Shown piece after piece: positions 24,378 to 33,834 of a stretch of DNA of 64,000 bases. This DNA is from Kitasatospora cinereorecta (GTDB lineage Bacteria > Actinomycetota > Actinomycetes > Streptomycetales > Streptomycetaceae): contig NZ_JAMZDX010000001.1 in the NCBI RefSeq assembly GCF_024172095.1, positions 152,001 to 216,000 of the forward strand. The letters run 5' to 3'. The notes under the pieces were generated by a model. The model was not told the origin of the DNA, ran no database searches, and saw nothing but the letters and a program-made list of their open reading frames with translations. Position 1 is the stretch's first letter; each line of letters opens with the position of its first letter. A program made the translations under genes and the position numbers.

Positions 24378-26453
24378 TCAACCGAGTTGGGGCGGCAGCG
24401 GCTGCGCGTGCAGGACGTGCAGCCCGGAGACGGCCCGGGTCAGCGCCACGTACAGGCGGCGCAGACCGGTCCGCTCGTCGGGCTCGCCGGCGACCACGGC
24501 GGCCGGCTCGTCGAGCACCACGTAGTCGTACTCGAGGCCCTTCGCCAGTGAGGCCGGGACCAGGGTCAGCCGGGCCTCGGCGGTGGTCTCGGTGCCGGGG
24601 TCGAGGAAGGGCAGCCCGGCCGCGGTCAGTGCCTCGGCGAGCAGCGGGATCCGAGCGTCGGCGGCGATCAGGCCGGTGGAGCCCTCGTGGGCCAGCGCGG
24701 CGCGGCAGGCGTCCACCACGGCGGCGGTCGCGGTCGGGTCGTCGGCGACCGGGGTGACGGTGAGCGAGCCGGGCGCCTCGCGGACCGAGGTGGCCGGGGC
24801 CAGGCCGGGGGCGATGGCGGGCAGCAGCCGCGAGGCGTACACGATCACCTCGTCGGGCACCCGGAAGCCCTGGGTCAGCTCCTCGATGTGGGCCGACGGC
24901 TTGCCCAGGTGGTGCAGGGCCTCCGGCCAACTCGCGGTCGCCCACGGGGTGGTGCCCTGGGCGAGGTCGCCGAGGACGGTGGCCGAGCCGGTCGAGCAGC
25001 GGCGGCCGACGGCGCGGTACTGCATCGGCGAGAGGTCCTGGGCCTCGTCGACCACCACGTGGCCGAGCGAGGGGGTGCGCTGGACCAGGTCGGCGGCCTC
25101 GTCGACCAGGACGGCGTCGGCGGCCGACCACTGCGCGGTCTTCGCGGAGCGGGCCGGCTTGGCCCACAGGACGGTCCGCTGCTCCTCCGCGGTGAGGATG
25201 CCGTCCGCCGCCGCGGCGAGGAACTCGGCGTCGCCCAGCAGCCGGTGGACCAGCTTCACCGGGTCGACCGGCGGCCAGCAGGCCTTGACCACGGCCTTGA
25301 CCGCGGTGTTGCGGGCGACCGCGTCCTGCACCCGGTCGTCGGGGGCCTCGCCGCCCTGCTCCATCTTGAGCAGCACGGCATGCGCGATCCGCTGCGGCAG
25401 CGCCTCGGCAGCCGCGCCGTAGCGGATCTCGCGGCCCTTCAACTCCTCGATGATCTCGACCAGTTCGTACGCCGGGACGCGCCAGCGGCGGGAGCCGCGG
25501 ACCACCACGCAGGGCTCGGTCGGCAGGGTGATGCCGGACCGGACGGCGCGGCGCAGCACCTCGGCCATCCGGGCGTCGCCCTTGATCCGGGCCACCTCGG
25601 CGGAGTCGGCGCCGCGCACCTCGACGTGGGCGACCAGCTCCTGGACGGTCGCCTGGGCGACGTCCAGCTCGCCGAGGGCGGGCAGCACCTGTTCGATGTA
25701 GTGCAGGAAGGAGCGGTTCGGGCCGATCACCAGCGTGCCGGTGCGGGCGAGCCGCTCGCGGTGCGCGTACAGCAGGTAGGCGACGCGGTGCAGGCCGACG
25801 GCGGTCTTCCCGGTCCCGGGTGCGCCCTGGACGCAGACGGTGCCGGTGATGTCGGCGCGGACGATCTCGTCCTGCTCCGGCTGGATGGTGGCGACGATGT
25901 CGCGCATCGGGCCGACGCGGGGCTTCTCGATCTCGGCGGCGAGCAGCGCGGAGCGGGTGTCGGCCTCGGCCGGGTCGGACAGGTTCTCGTCCTCGTACGC
26001 CGTCAACTCGCCGCCGGTGTAGCCGAACCGGCGGCGCTTCTCGACGTCCATCGGGTCCTTGCGGCTGGCCCGGTAGAAGGGCTGGGAGACCGGCGCGCGC
26101 CAGTCGATCACCATCGGGTCGCCGTCGGCGTCGTGGACGTGCCGACGGCCGATGTAGAAGCGCTCCCCGCCGCCGCCCTCGGACAAGTCCTCGCTGATCG
26201 CGTGCAGGTAGTCCAGGCGGCCGAAGAACAGCGGGGTGTGGGCCAGGTCGGCCAGTGCGGCGATCCGCTGCTCGATCTGGTTCTGCAGGACGGCGGCGGA
26301 GACCCAGGTGCCGGTGACGTCGCGCAGGTCGAGCGACTCGACGTCCTCGCGCATGGCCTTCAGCGCGGCGCGGGAGGAGGCGAGGTGGTCGCGCTCGCGC
26401 TGCAGCGGATCGGTGGTGGCCCCGGCGGTGGCATCGGTGGTGGGGGAGTGCAC
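24378..26453 (-). CDS. HelD-like RNA polymerase-associated UvrD/Rep-type ATPase
   Basis: The 691-residue protein has a coiled-coil N-terminal arm (LQRERDHLASSRAALKAMRED), the actinobacterial segment RRHVHDADGDPMVIDWRAPVSQPFY, Walker A QGAPGTGKTAVGLHR, Walker B-like HVVVDEAQDLSPMQ and C-terminal YVALTRAVSGLHVLHA. These match the HelD family, which binds RNA polymerase and uses ATP to remove it from stalled complexes. The related HelR protein gives rifamycin tolerance, but I see no rifamycin-associated element upstream. The start is uncertain; GTG at 26453 has GGGAAGG six bases before it, and another in-frame GTG lies at 26519. Confidence 0.88.
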   Translation of the reverse strand: MHSPTTDATAGATTDPLQRERDHLASSRAALKAMREDVESLDLRDVTGTWVSAAVLQNQIEQRIAALADLAHTPLFFGRLDYLHAISEDLSEGGGGERFYIGRRHVHDADGDPMVIDWRAPVSQPFYRASRKDPMDVEKRRRFGYTGGELTAYEDENLSDPAEADTRSALLAAEIEKPRVGPMRDIVATIQPEQDEIVRADITGTVCVQGAPGTGKTAVGLHRVAYLLYAHRERLARTGTLVIGPNRSFLHYIEQVLPALGELDVAQATVQELVAHVEVRGADSAEVARIKGDARMAEVLRRAVRSGITLPTEPCVVVRGSRRWRVPAYELVEIIEELKGREIRYGAAAEALPQRIAHAVLLKMEQGGEAPDDRVQDAVARNTAVKAVVKACWPPVDPVKLVHRLLGDAEFLAAAADGILTAEEQRTVLWAKPARSAKTAQWSAADAVLVDEAADLVQRTPSLGHVVVDEAQDLSPMQYRAVGRRCSTGSATVLGDLAQGTTPWATASWPEALHHLGKPSAHIEELTQGFRVPDEVIVYASRLLPAIAPGLAPATSVREAPGSLTVTPVADDPTATAAVVDACRAALAHEGSTGLIAADARIPLLAEALTAAGLPFLDPGTETTAEARLTLVPASLAKGLEYDYVVLDEPAAVVAGEPDERTGLRRLYVALTRAVSGLHVLHAQPLPPQLG

Positions 26454-26769
26454 GGCGAACCTTCCCGGCTGCCCGGCATCGGGGGCAGCGGACTCGTCAT
26501 AGCTCACGGTGAGGGACACCGACCGGTTGCCGAGCGGCCGGCACCTCCCACGGCTGCCGACGAATGGCACCACGGTTCGGGAGGGGGCAGACGGAAGATC
26601 CTAGACCCGGTTCGGTCCGGGTGCTAATCGTTTTCGCCCCTGACCGGACCCCCGGGACCGCGGGGGGTACGGCCTAGGGGGCCGGTACGCCGGAAGGACG
26701 ACCTGCGGCCCGCAGATCGTGGCCTTCCGGCTGATGCCACCCATACGGCTGAAAACCTACGGTGGAAAC

Positions 26770-26925
26770 ATGGACACCGAACGAACCACCAAGGCCAGAG
26801 GCAGCAAGCCGACCGGCGACCGCCGCCGCCACCCGGTGCGCAAAGCCGTCCGCAACGTCGGGATCGTGCTCGACACCGCCGCGCGCGTGGTGTTCCTCGG
26901 GCGCGACGGCGTCTTCAAGGCCTAG
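26770..26925 (+). CDS. Small conserved basic protein
   Basis: The 51-residue protein begins MDTERTTKARGSKPTGDRRR and ends with RKAVRNVGIVLDTAARVVFLGRDGVFKA. The N-terminal half is basic and probably disordered; the rest could form an amphipathic helix. It lies between helD and the convergent XPB gene. No family or function is recognised. Confidence 0.6.
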   Translation: MDTERTTKARGSKPTGDRRRHPVRKAVRNVGIVLDTAARVVFLGRDGVFKA

Positions 26926-26966
26926 CCTCCGCATCCGCAGGCGCGGATCGGCGGATCATCGGCGGA

Positions 26967-28601
26967 TCAGATGTCGTCCGCGTCGATGATGCGGTACGCG
27001 TAGCCCTGCTCGGCCAGGAAGCGCTGCCGGTGTGCGGCGAAGTCCTGGTCCACCGTGTCGCGGGCGACCACCGAGTAGAAGTGGGCGGCGTGCCCGTCCG
27101 CCTTGGGCCGCAGGACGCGGCCGAGCCGCTGCGCCTCCTCCTGGCGGGAGCCGAAGGTCCCGGAGACCTGGATGGCGACCGTCGCCTCCGGCAGGTCGAT
27201 GGAGAAGTTGGCCACCTTGGAGACCACCAGCACGCCGATCTCCTTCGACCGGAACGCCTCGAAGAGCTTCTCGCGCTGGGCGTTGGTGGTCTCGCCCTTG
27301 ATGACCGGCGCGTCGAGCACCTCCCCGAGCTCGTCCAGCTGGTCGATGTACTGCCCGATGACCAGCGTCTGGTCCCCCTGGTGCTTCTTGACCAGGGCCT
27401 CCACCACCCGCCGCTTGGTGGCGGTGGTCGAACAGAAGCGGTACTTCTCCTCCGGCTCCGCGGTCGCGTAGAGCAGCCGCTCGCTGTCGCTGAGCGTGAC
27501 CCGGACCTCGCAGCAGTCGGCGGGCGCGATGTAGCCCTGCGCCTCGATCTCCTTCCACGGCGCGTCGAAGCGCTTGGGGCCGATCAGCGAGAACACGTCG
27601 CCCTCGCGGCCGTCCTCGCGGACCAGGGTCGCGGTCAGGCCGAGCCGGCGGCGGGCCTGGAGGTCGGCGGTGAACTTGAACACCGGCGCGGGCAGCAGGT
27701 GCACCTCGTCGTAGACCACCAGGCCCCAGTTGCGGGCGTCGAACAGCTCCAGGTGCGGGTAGACGCCCTTCCGCTTGGTGGTCATCACCTGGTACGTGGC
27801 GATGGTGACCGGGCGGATCTCCTTGCGGGTGCCGCTGTACTCGCCGATCTCGTCCTCGGTCAGCGAGGTGCGCTTGACCAGCTCGTGCTTCCACTGCCGG
27901 GCCGAGACGGTGTTGGTGACCAGGATCAGCGTGGTCGACTTGGCCTCCGCCATCGCCGCCGCGCCGACCAGCGTCTTGCCGGCGCCGCAGGGCAGCACCA
28001 CGACGCCGGAGCCGCCGTGCCAGAACCCCTCGACGGCCTGCTGCTGGTACGGGCGCAGGTGCCAGCCGTCCTGCTCCAGCTCGATCGGGTGGGACTCGCC
28101 GTCCACGTACCCGGCGTGGTCCTCGGCGGGCCAGCCGAGCTTCAGCAGGACCTGCTTGATCTGGCCGCGCTCGGACGGGTGGACGACCACCGTGTCCGGG
28201 TCGACCCGGGCGCCGACCAGCGGGACGATCTTCTTGGAGCGCAGCACCTCCTCCAGCACCGGCCGGTCGGTGGTGGCCAGCACCAGGCCGTGCACCGGGT
28301 GCTTCTGCAGCTGGAGGCGGCCGTAGCGGGCCATGGTGTCGGCGACGTCGACCAGCAGCGCGTGCGGCACGGGGTAGCGGGAGTACTTCACCACGGCGTC
28401 GACCACCTGCTCGGCGTCGTGCCCGGCGGCCCGGGCGTTCCACAGGCCGAGCGGGGTGACCCGGTAGGTGTGGATGTGCTCGGGCGCGCGTTCCAGCTCG
28501 GCGAACGGGGCGATCGCGCGCCGGCACTCGGCGGCCTTGGGGTGGTCGATCTCCAGGAGCAGCGTCTTGTCCGATTGGACGATGAGCGGTCCGTCGTTCA
28601 C
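26967..28601 (-). CDS. DNA repair helicase XPB
   Basis: The 544-residue superfamily 2 helicase resembles archaeal and actinobacterial XPB. The N-terminal damage-recognition-like region (about residues 1-170) is followed by LRPYQQQAVEGFW, Walker A VVLPCGAGKTLVGA (K209), DEVH box VVYDEVHLLPAP (298-301), motif III LGLTATLVREDG, and the C-terminal RecA fold with IGQYIDQL and GTFGSRQEEAQRLGRVLRPK. XPB unwinds DNA in nucleotide-excision repair. GTG at 28601 is supported by GGAGGG eight bases upstream. A second XPB-like-family protein lies nearby in the same direction. Confidence 0.92.
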   Translation of the reverse strand: MNDGPLIVQSDKTLLLEIDHPKAAECRRAIAPFAELERAPEHIHTYRVTPLGLWNARAAGHDAEQVVDAVVKYSRYPVPHALLVDVADTMARYGRLQLQKHPVHGLVLATTDRPVLEEVLRSKKIVPLVGARVDPDTVVVHPSERGQIKQVLLKLGWPAEDHAGYVDGESHPIELEQDGWHLRPYQQQAVEGFWHGGSGVVVLPCGAGKTLVGAAAMAEAKSTTLILVTNTVSARQWKHELVKRTSLTEDEIGEYSGTRKEIRPVTIATYQVMTTKRKGVYPHLELFDARNWGLVVYDEVHLLPAPVFKFTADLQARRRLGLTATLVREDGREGDVFSLIGPKRFDAPWKEIEAQGYIAPADCCEVRVTLSDSERLLYATAEPEEKYRFCSTTATKRRVVEALVKKHQGDQTLVIGQYIDQLDELGEVLDAPVIKGETTNAQREKLFEAFRSKEIGVLVVSKVANFSIDLPEATVAIQVSGTFGSRQEEAQRLGRVLRPKADGHAAHFYSVVARDTVDQDFAAHRQRFLAEQGYAYRIIDADDI

Positions 28602-28698
28602 GCGGGAAGCCCTCCGTAGGTCAGGTCGCAGACTTTCCAGTGTCCCGCACTCGGGTGCAATGCGGTGACCGGACCGGTGGGCGCTCGTTGGGCAGGCC

Positions 28699-28968
28699 AT
28701 GAACAAGCGGAACCGCATCCTCGCCGGCCTCGCGCTCTCCGGCGCCGCCGTCGCCACCGCCCTGGGCGCCGCCCCCGCCCAGGCCGCCACCCCGGCCCTC
28801 GACCAGGTCGCCGACATCGGCCAGCCGGGCGGGCTGTTCGGCACCGCGGCCTTCCTGGTCACCGGCACCCTGACCGGCGTCGAGCCCAAGGTGCCCAGCC
28901 CCCAGTCGATCGTCGACGACGCCAAGAAGCAGAAGGCCGAGCAGGACGCCCACGCCGCCGGCCACTGA
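28699..28968 (+). CDS. Small secreted protein
   Basis: The 89-residue precursor has a clear Sec signal peptide (MNKRNRILAGLALSGAAVA...APAQAA, cleavage likely after AQA). The mature part is about 60 residues, containing QVADIGQPGGLFGTAAFLVTGTLTGV and a Lys-rich, His-containing C-terminus. No domain is recognised. It sits between two convergently placed helicase-family genes on the opposite strand. Confidence 0.72.
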   Translation: MNKRNRILAGLALSGAAVATALGAAPAQAATPALDQVADIGQPGGLFGTAAFLVTGTLTGVEPKVPSPQSIVDDAKKQKAEQDAHAAGH

Positions 28969-28989
28969 GGCCCCGCAGCCCCGCGGGGG

Positions 28990-31509
28990 TCAGGCCGAGT
29001 CCTCGACCTCCGCGACCCCGGTGATCCGGTGCAGGGCGAAGGTCCGCACCTCGTCCGAGAGGTGGTCGTACGCGGTGACGAAGCCGCCCTCCACCTTCAC
29101 CGGGTCCACCACCCGCTGGGAGGCCAGGCCCTCGGCGTTGACGTAGCCGATCCACATCCGCTCGCCCAGCAGCACCGCGGTTTGCAGTGCCGCCAGGGTG
29201 TCGGCCGCCGCGGTGCGCGGGAGCCGGCCGTCCGCGGTCGGGCCGGGGCGGCCCGGACCGGCCGCCGGCACGGTCTCCCGGCGGACCGCGGTCGCCGCCC
29301 GGTCGCCCTGGCGGATCGCCCGCACCGCCGCGCCGAGCAGCGCGGCGTCCGGGCGGGACGGTCCGTCCGGCACCGGCACCGGGGCGCCGCGCGGCGGCGT
29401 CCGGTGGCTGTCCGGCCGGGTGATCACCACGTCGCCCTCCGCCGACTCCGCGGCCGGGGCGTACCCCATGGCGCGCAGCACCGACAGCAGCGTCTCGGGA
29501 CCGGCCTGCGCGGCCAGCACGGTCGGCGCCAGCATCCGCAGCCGCAGTTCGGCAGTTCGCCGGTCGGCCAGCACCTCGCCCAGCAGCGAGGTGTCGTCGC
29601 AGCGCAGGTACGAGGAGGCGGCGCCGACCCGCAGCACGCCGTGCCGCCGCGCCACGTCGTCGATCAGGTACGCCAGCGGCTGGGGGACGGGCGTCCGCGA
29701 GTGCTGGGCGAGGAAGGCCTGCAGGTCGGCGGCGGTCCGGCCGGCGTCCAGGGCGCGGCGGACCGACTCGGCGCCGAAGCGGTAGACGGTCGCGCCGCCC
29801 TTGGACTCCACGTCCGCGCAGAGCGCCAGCGCCTGGGCGAGCGGGGTGAGCAGCGGACCGGGTGCGATCGCGGTCAGGTCGGGCTGCAGGATGACGTGGT
29901 CCAGCGGCCGGGGCAGCAGCGGCTCCAGCGCGGGGACGGGGTCCTCGCCGGCCAGCAGCGCCCGGGCCGGGCCGGAGAGTGCGCCGCGGCCGGTGATGCC
30001 GAGCAACTCGGTCTCGTGCAGGGTCCATTCGGTGAGGTGTTCGCGCAGGTCGCGGCCGTCGGGCCCGGTCGCGCCGCCGCGCAGCGGACGCTGCCAGCGC
30101 AGCACCGGCAGCAGGCCCTCGGCGGGGGCGAGCGCACCGGGCGACAGCTCGGCGAGCAGGCCCAGCACGGCCCGCCTGACGTGCGGTGCCAGGGTCCGGT
30201 CCAGCTCCGGGCCGAGCGCGGCCCGCGGCTTGCCCTTGGCGTCCGCGCTGCCGGTCAGCCCGGCGACCCGGGTGGCGGCCAGCCAGCTCTCGGCCAGCAG
30301 CACCCAGCGTGCGGCGGTCGGCTCCTGCAGCCAGGCGTCGTACGCGGGGGTGGGCGCCCAGCGCTCGTCCACCTCGCCGTCCGGCGCCAGCAGGCCCGCG
30401 CCGTACGCCAGTTCCACCCAGAACGCGGCCGTCGGCTCGGAGCACTCCAGGGTGAGCGCGGCCCGCTTGAGGTCGCGCACCCCGAGTCCGCCGGCCCGCA
30501 GGGTGGGCGGCGCCTGCAGCCCCCAGGACTCCAGCAGTTCCTCCACCGTGCGCACCGCGGTGTACGCCTGTCCGGCGGCCGCGCTGTCCACCGCCTCCGG
30601 ATCGCGGTGGGCGGACGGTTCCAGGACCGGCCGGACCGGCTCCACCGTGCGGTGGGTCCGACCCCCGCGCAGGTGCAGCGCCAGCTCGCGGGGGAGCACC
30701 ACCGAGGTCGGGCTGGACGGCAGCAGCAGACCGCGCGCCAGCAGCCATTCGACCGGGCTCTGCGCCTGCTCGGCGGTGACCTGCCGGGCGGCGTCCGGGA
30801 CGGTGCCGGTCGGCGGGCCCCACACCAGGCGCTCCAGCAGTCCCAGCGCCGCCGGCGGTGCCTCGGCCAGCAGCGCGGCGCAGCGCTTGCGGTCGGTGAG
30901 CAGCGCGGTCAGCGCCGCCACGGCGGTCACCGGGTCCGGGGTCGGCGGCAGCCCGGCGCCGGCCAGCAGCTGCTGGAGCCGGGCCGGGGACATGCCGACG
31001 GTCGCGTCCGCGAGGGTCGGACCGAGGCCGGTACGGCCCGGGTTGGCGGCGCTGGGCGCCAGCGCCTCGCGGACCGCGATCACCAGCCGCAGCGCGCTGT
31101 CCGGGCCCCACAGCAGCGCCTGGTCGCGCAGCCGCCCGATCGCCTGCGGCAGCGCGTCCACCACGGCGGCCCGGTCGACCGGGTCGGCCTCCGGGTGCGG
31201 CTTCACCCGGGCCGGGCCGGCCAGCAGGGTGCGCAGCGTCGCCTCGGAGGTGCCGTCGGGCGCCGCTGCCAGCGCCTCGGCGACCTGGAGGGTGAAGCGG
31301 TCCAGCCGCTCCAGCGCCCGCAGCGCGGACGCCCGGCTGGAGAGCCGGGCGGACAGCTGGGTCAGATCGCTCGGCACCGGGTTGAGCAGATCGGGTCGCG
31401 CCCGCAGCAGGCACGCCAGCGCCTCGTCGCTGCGGGCGCGGAGCTCCTCGGCCAGCGTGCGGGGCGTGGCGGCCCTGGTGGGGCGCTGGGCGCCCTGCGG
31501 TGCGGTCAT
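28990..31509 (-). CDS. Helicase-associated (XPB/Ssl2 N-terminal-like) protein with WYL-like C-terminus
   Basis: The 839-residue protein lacks Walker motifs. The N-terminal two thirds are alpha-helical winged-helix-like repeats (LAEELRARSDEALACLLRARPDLL, LSARLSSRASALRALERLDRFTLQVAEAL). The middle has LDHVILQPDLTAIAPGPLLTPLAQALALCADVESKGGATVYRFG and YLIDDVARRHGVLRVG, typical of the actinobacterial helicase-C-terminal-domain family. The end (LQTAVLLGERMWIGYVNAEG...VVDPVKVEGGFVTAYDHLSDEVRTFALHRITGV) is WYL-like, a nucleic-acid or ligand-sensing module. It lies 388 bp upstream of XPB in the same direction, which suggests a functional partner. ATG at 31509. Confidence 0.85.
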   Translation of the reverse strand: MTAPQGAQRPTRAATPRTLAEELRARSDEALACLLRARPDLLNPVPSDLTQLSARLSSRASALRALERLDRFTLQVAEALAAAPDGTSEATLRTLLAGPARVKPHPEADPVDRAAVVDALPQAIGRLRDQALLWGPDSALRLVIAVREALAPSAANPGRTGLGPTLADATVGMSPARLQQLLAGAGLPPTPDPVTAVAALTALLTDRKRCAALLAEAPPAALGLLERLVWGPPTGTVPDAARQVTAEQAQSPVEWLLARGLLLPSSPTSVVLPRELALHLRGGRTHRTVEPVRPVLEPSAHRDPEAVDSAAAGQAYTAVRTVEELLESWGLQAPPTLRAGGLGVRDLKRAALTLECSEPTAAFWVELAYGAGLLAPDGEVDERWAPTPAYDAWLQEPTAARWVLLAESWLAATRVAGLTGSADAKGKPRAALGPELDRTLAPHVRRAVLGLLAELSPGALAPAEGLLPVLRWQRPLRGGATGPDGRDLREHLTEWTLHETELLGITGRGALSGPARALLAGEDPVPALEPLLPRPLDHVILQPDLTAIAPGPLLTPLAQALALCADVESKGGATVYRFGAESVRRALDAGRTAADLQAFLAQHSRTPVPQPLAYLIDDVARRHGVLRVGAASSYLRCDDTSLLGEVLADRRTAELRLRMLAPTVLAAQAGPETLLSVLRAMGYAPAAESAEGDVVITRPDSHRTPPRGAPVPVPDGPSRPDAALLGAAVRAIRQGDRAATAVRRETVPAAGPGRPGPTADGRLPRTAAADTLAALQTAVLLGERMWIGYVNAEGLASQRVVDPVKVEGGFVTAYDHLSDEVRTFALHRITGVAEVEDSA

Positions 31510-31773
31510 CCGATCCAGGGTAGTCGGCGGGGAGCACGGGACGGCAAGCGTTGGCGGGTGTGGGGGTTGTGCGGGGTCCGCACCACGGGGGTCACGGCCG
31601 GCGGAAGGCCGGCCGGCGGGGTGGCAGGGGCGGTGGCAGGGGCGGCAGGGACGGGCGGGGCTCGTGCGGGTGCGGCGCGGCGCGCCGGGGGTGCGGGGCT
31701 CGCGCGGCGGTGGCACGGGTCGGTACCGTCGACGGGCGGGCGGACCGGCGAGACGATGCGGGGTGGCGGGGCG

Positions 31774-32586
31774 ATGGCGGGCGGCACTTGGTGGCGTGAC
31801 GCGGGGTCGGGATCCGAGGGGGAGGGCGAGAGCGTCTACGTCCCCCGGCAGGCGCCGGCCGCACCCCCGCCGGCACCGGAACGTGCACCGGAGCGGGCAT
31901 CGGAGCGGCCCGCCCCGCCGTCGTTCGACAAGCCACTCGCGCCCGGCGGGTCCGGGCCCGCCGAGGGACCGGCCGCACCGTTCCGGCGCTCCGCCGACGA
32001 CCTGCGGCAGGCGATCGAGAGCGCCACCACCAGCGGGCGCCGGACCGACGTCACCGGCGCCTACCCCGGCTGGGACCTGGTCTACTTCGACTTCCGCACC
32101 AACGAACCGGAGCCGCCCGCCGAGCCGGCCGCCCCCGCGACCACCGGGGCTGCCGGGGACGCCGAGCCGCCCGCCGCCGAGGCGGCGCCCGGACCGGGCG
32201 GGCCTGCGGCAGTGGCCTCCGGCCTGCTGGCGGGACGCCGTCCGGCGCCGCTGCTGCTGGTCGGCGCGCTCGCCCTGCTGGCCGGGGCGGCCACCGGCTC
32301 GCTCCTGGCGATGCTCGGCGGCTGGGGCGCCGTCTACCTCTCCCGCGGCCTGAGCGACCTCACCAAGAAGTTCGCCGCGCTCGGCATCCCGCTGGCCACC
32401 ATGACCGCCTCCGCCGTGTGGATGTGGGGACGCAGCCAGGGCCGCTGGGGCACCGCGCTGGCCGCCGGCGGCAGCGCGGGCCAGGCCACCTGGACGGCGG
32501 CGCCCGGCGTGCTGCGCATTGCCGCAGTGCTGTCCGCCGGCTTCGTGCTGGCCCTCACCCTCCGGCGGCGCGCGCAGCCGCAGTGA
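31774..32586 (+). CDS. Membrane protein with disordered N-terminus
   Basis: The product of about 270 residues has a Pro/Ala/Glu-rich N-terminal half containing PFRRSADDLRQAIESATTSGRRTDVTGAYPGWDLVYFDFRTNE, followed by three or four membrane spans (PLLLVGALALLAGAATGSLLAML, ALGIPLATMTASAVWMW, VLRIAAVLSAGFVLALTL). I do not recognise a named family. ATG at 31774 follows GGCGGGGCG; an upstream ATG at 31756 is in frame. It converges on the siderophore-binding gene. Confidence 0.72.
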   Translation: MAGGTWWRDAGSGSEGEGESVYVPRQAPAAPPPAPERAPERASERPAPPSFDKPLAPGGSGPAEGPAAPFRRSADDLRQAIESATTSGRRTDVTGAYPGWDLVYFDFRTNEPEPPAEPAAPATTGAAGDAEPPAAEAAPGPGGPAAVASGLLAGRRPAPLLLVGALALLAGAATGSLLAMLGGWGAVYLSRGLSDLTKKFAALGIPLATMTASAVWMWGRSQGRWGTALAAGGSAGQATWTAAPGVLRIAAVLSAGFVLALTLRRRAQPQ

Positions 32587-32639
32587 CCGCGGGCCGGTGA
32601 ACGCGAAAGGGGTGGTCCCGGGCGGCGGCGAGGAGCGCC

Positions 32640-33662
32640 TCACGCACCGAGCGCGCGCTGGAGTTCGGCGATGAGGAAGTTGGCGCCGGTGTAGCCGATG
32701 CCCTGGAACCAGAGCTGGTCGTCGACCGGGAACGCGCGGTGGGCCCGGACGGCGGCGAGGGACTGCCAGACGGGGCCGGCGAGCGCGGCGGTGGTACCGG
32801 CCCGGTCGGGGTCGCCGTAGGTGGCGTAGAAGAGGTAGTCGCCGTCGGCCCTGGCGAGTTGGTCGGCGGGCACCTCCACCGTGAACTGATCGACGTTCTG
32901 CGGGTCGGGCCTGGGGAGCCCGAGGTCGGCGAGGACGGTCCCGACGAAGTTCTGCCGGGCGTACAGGCGGACGGTGGGCGAGCCCTCGACGAAGCGCACG
33001 ATGCTGATCCGTCGCCCCCCGCTCCCGGCGGCGGCGATCGCCCGGGTGGCCTGGTCGGCGTGCCGCTCGTACGCGGCGACCACCGCGTCGGCCTGCTCCT
33101 GGCGGTCGAGGGCGGCGGCGTGCAGTCGGAAGCCGTCCTTCCAGGGGTAGCCGGTGGTCCGGGTGAGGACGGTGGGCGCGAGCGGCCGCAGGGCGTCCGG
33201 GTGGGCGCCGTCGCGGGTCTGGTTGGAGAGGATCAGCTGCGGGGCCAGGGCGGCGATCCGCACGGTGTCGGGCGTGGCGGCGATGTCGCCGACCACGGTG
33301 ATCCCGGCGAGCCGGGAGGCGGGCCAGTATCCGGGCAGGCCGCCGTCGGCGGGCGCCTTGGCGGCGCCGACCGGGGTGATGCCGAGGGTCATGGCGGAGT
33401 CGAGTTCGGCAGTGTCGAGCGCGACCACCCGGGTGGGTCCGCGGACCACCGCGACGGGCCCGGTGGCGGCCGTGACGGTGGCACTGGGCGTCGGAGTGGG
33501 CGAGGACGGCGCCGACGAGCCGGTGGCGGAAGAGCCGTCGGTTGCCGAAGTGCCGTGCATGGGGGCCTTGGCGGCGCCGCCGTCGCAGCCGGCCAGCAGG
33601 GCGGAGCCGAGTGCCCCGAGCCCGGCGGCGAGCGCGGCCCGCCGGGTGGGCTGCTGCGGCAC
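32640..33662 (-). CDS. Iron-siderophore-type ABC substrate-binding lipoprotein
   Basis: The 340-residue protein has a twin-arginine-containing signal (RRAALAAGLGALGSALLAGC) with lipobox LAGC, then a Ser/Pro/Thr linker and a FecB/BtuF-type cluster A-2 fold: TRVVALDTAELDSAMTLGITPVGA, LAPQLILSNQ, IRIVRFVEGS-like strand segments, and AFPVDDQLWFQGIGYTGANFLIAELQ near the end. It likely captures ferric siderophores at the cell surface. No permease or ATPase gene is adjacent, and no iron-box palindrome was seen upstream. GTG at 33662 has GGAGG five bases before. Confidence 0.85.
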   Translation of the reverse strand: MPQQPTRRAALAAGLGALGSALLAGCDGGAAKAPMHGTSATDGSSATGSSAPSSPTPTPSATVTAATGPVAVVRGPTRVVALDTAELDSAMTLGITPVGAAKAPADGGLPGYWPASRLAGITVVGDIAATPDTVRIAALAPQLILSNQTRDGAHPDALRPLAPTVLTRTTGYPWKDGFRLHAAALDRQEQADAVVAAYERHADQATRAIAAAGSGGRRISIVRFVEGSPTVRLYARQNFVGTVLADLGLPRPDPQNVDQFTVEVPADQLARADGDYLFYATYGDPDRAGTTAALAGPVWQSLAAVRAHRAFPVDDQLWFQGIGYTGANFLIAELQRALGA

Positions 33663-33834
33663 GGGTACCTCCGGGCGGGCGGGAACACTCCGCATTATGT
33701 CCGAGATGTCCGCCGCCGGACGCGAGGCGCCCGGGGCCGGTCGGCGCACGCCCCGGGGGTCCGCCGTCAAACCCCGCCAGGCCCCCCTCCGGGCGGACGA
33801 CGGGGGCATCACGACGGACCCTAAGCTGGGTGGC

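Noticed and set aside
26454..26769. Rifamycin-associated element before the HelD-like gene
   Set aside because: No inverted repeat resembling that element was found, so HelR-type rifamycin induction is not supported.
33663..33834. Iron box (DmdR/IdeR site) upstream of the siderophore-binding gene
   Set aside because: No TTAGGTTAGGCTCACCTAA-like palindrome was recognised.
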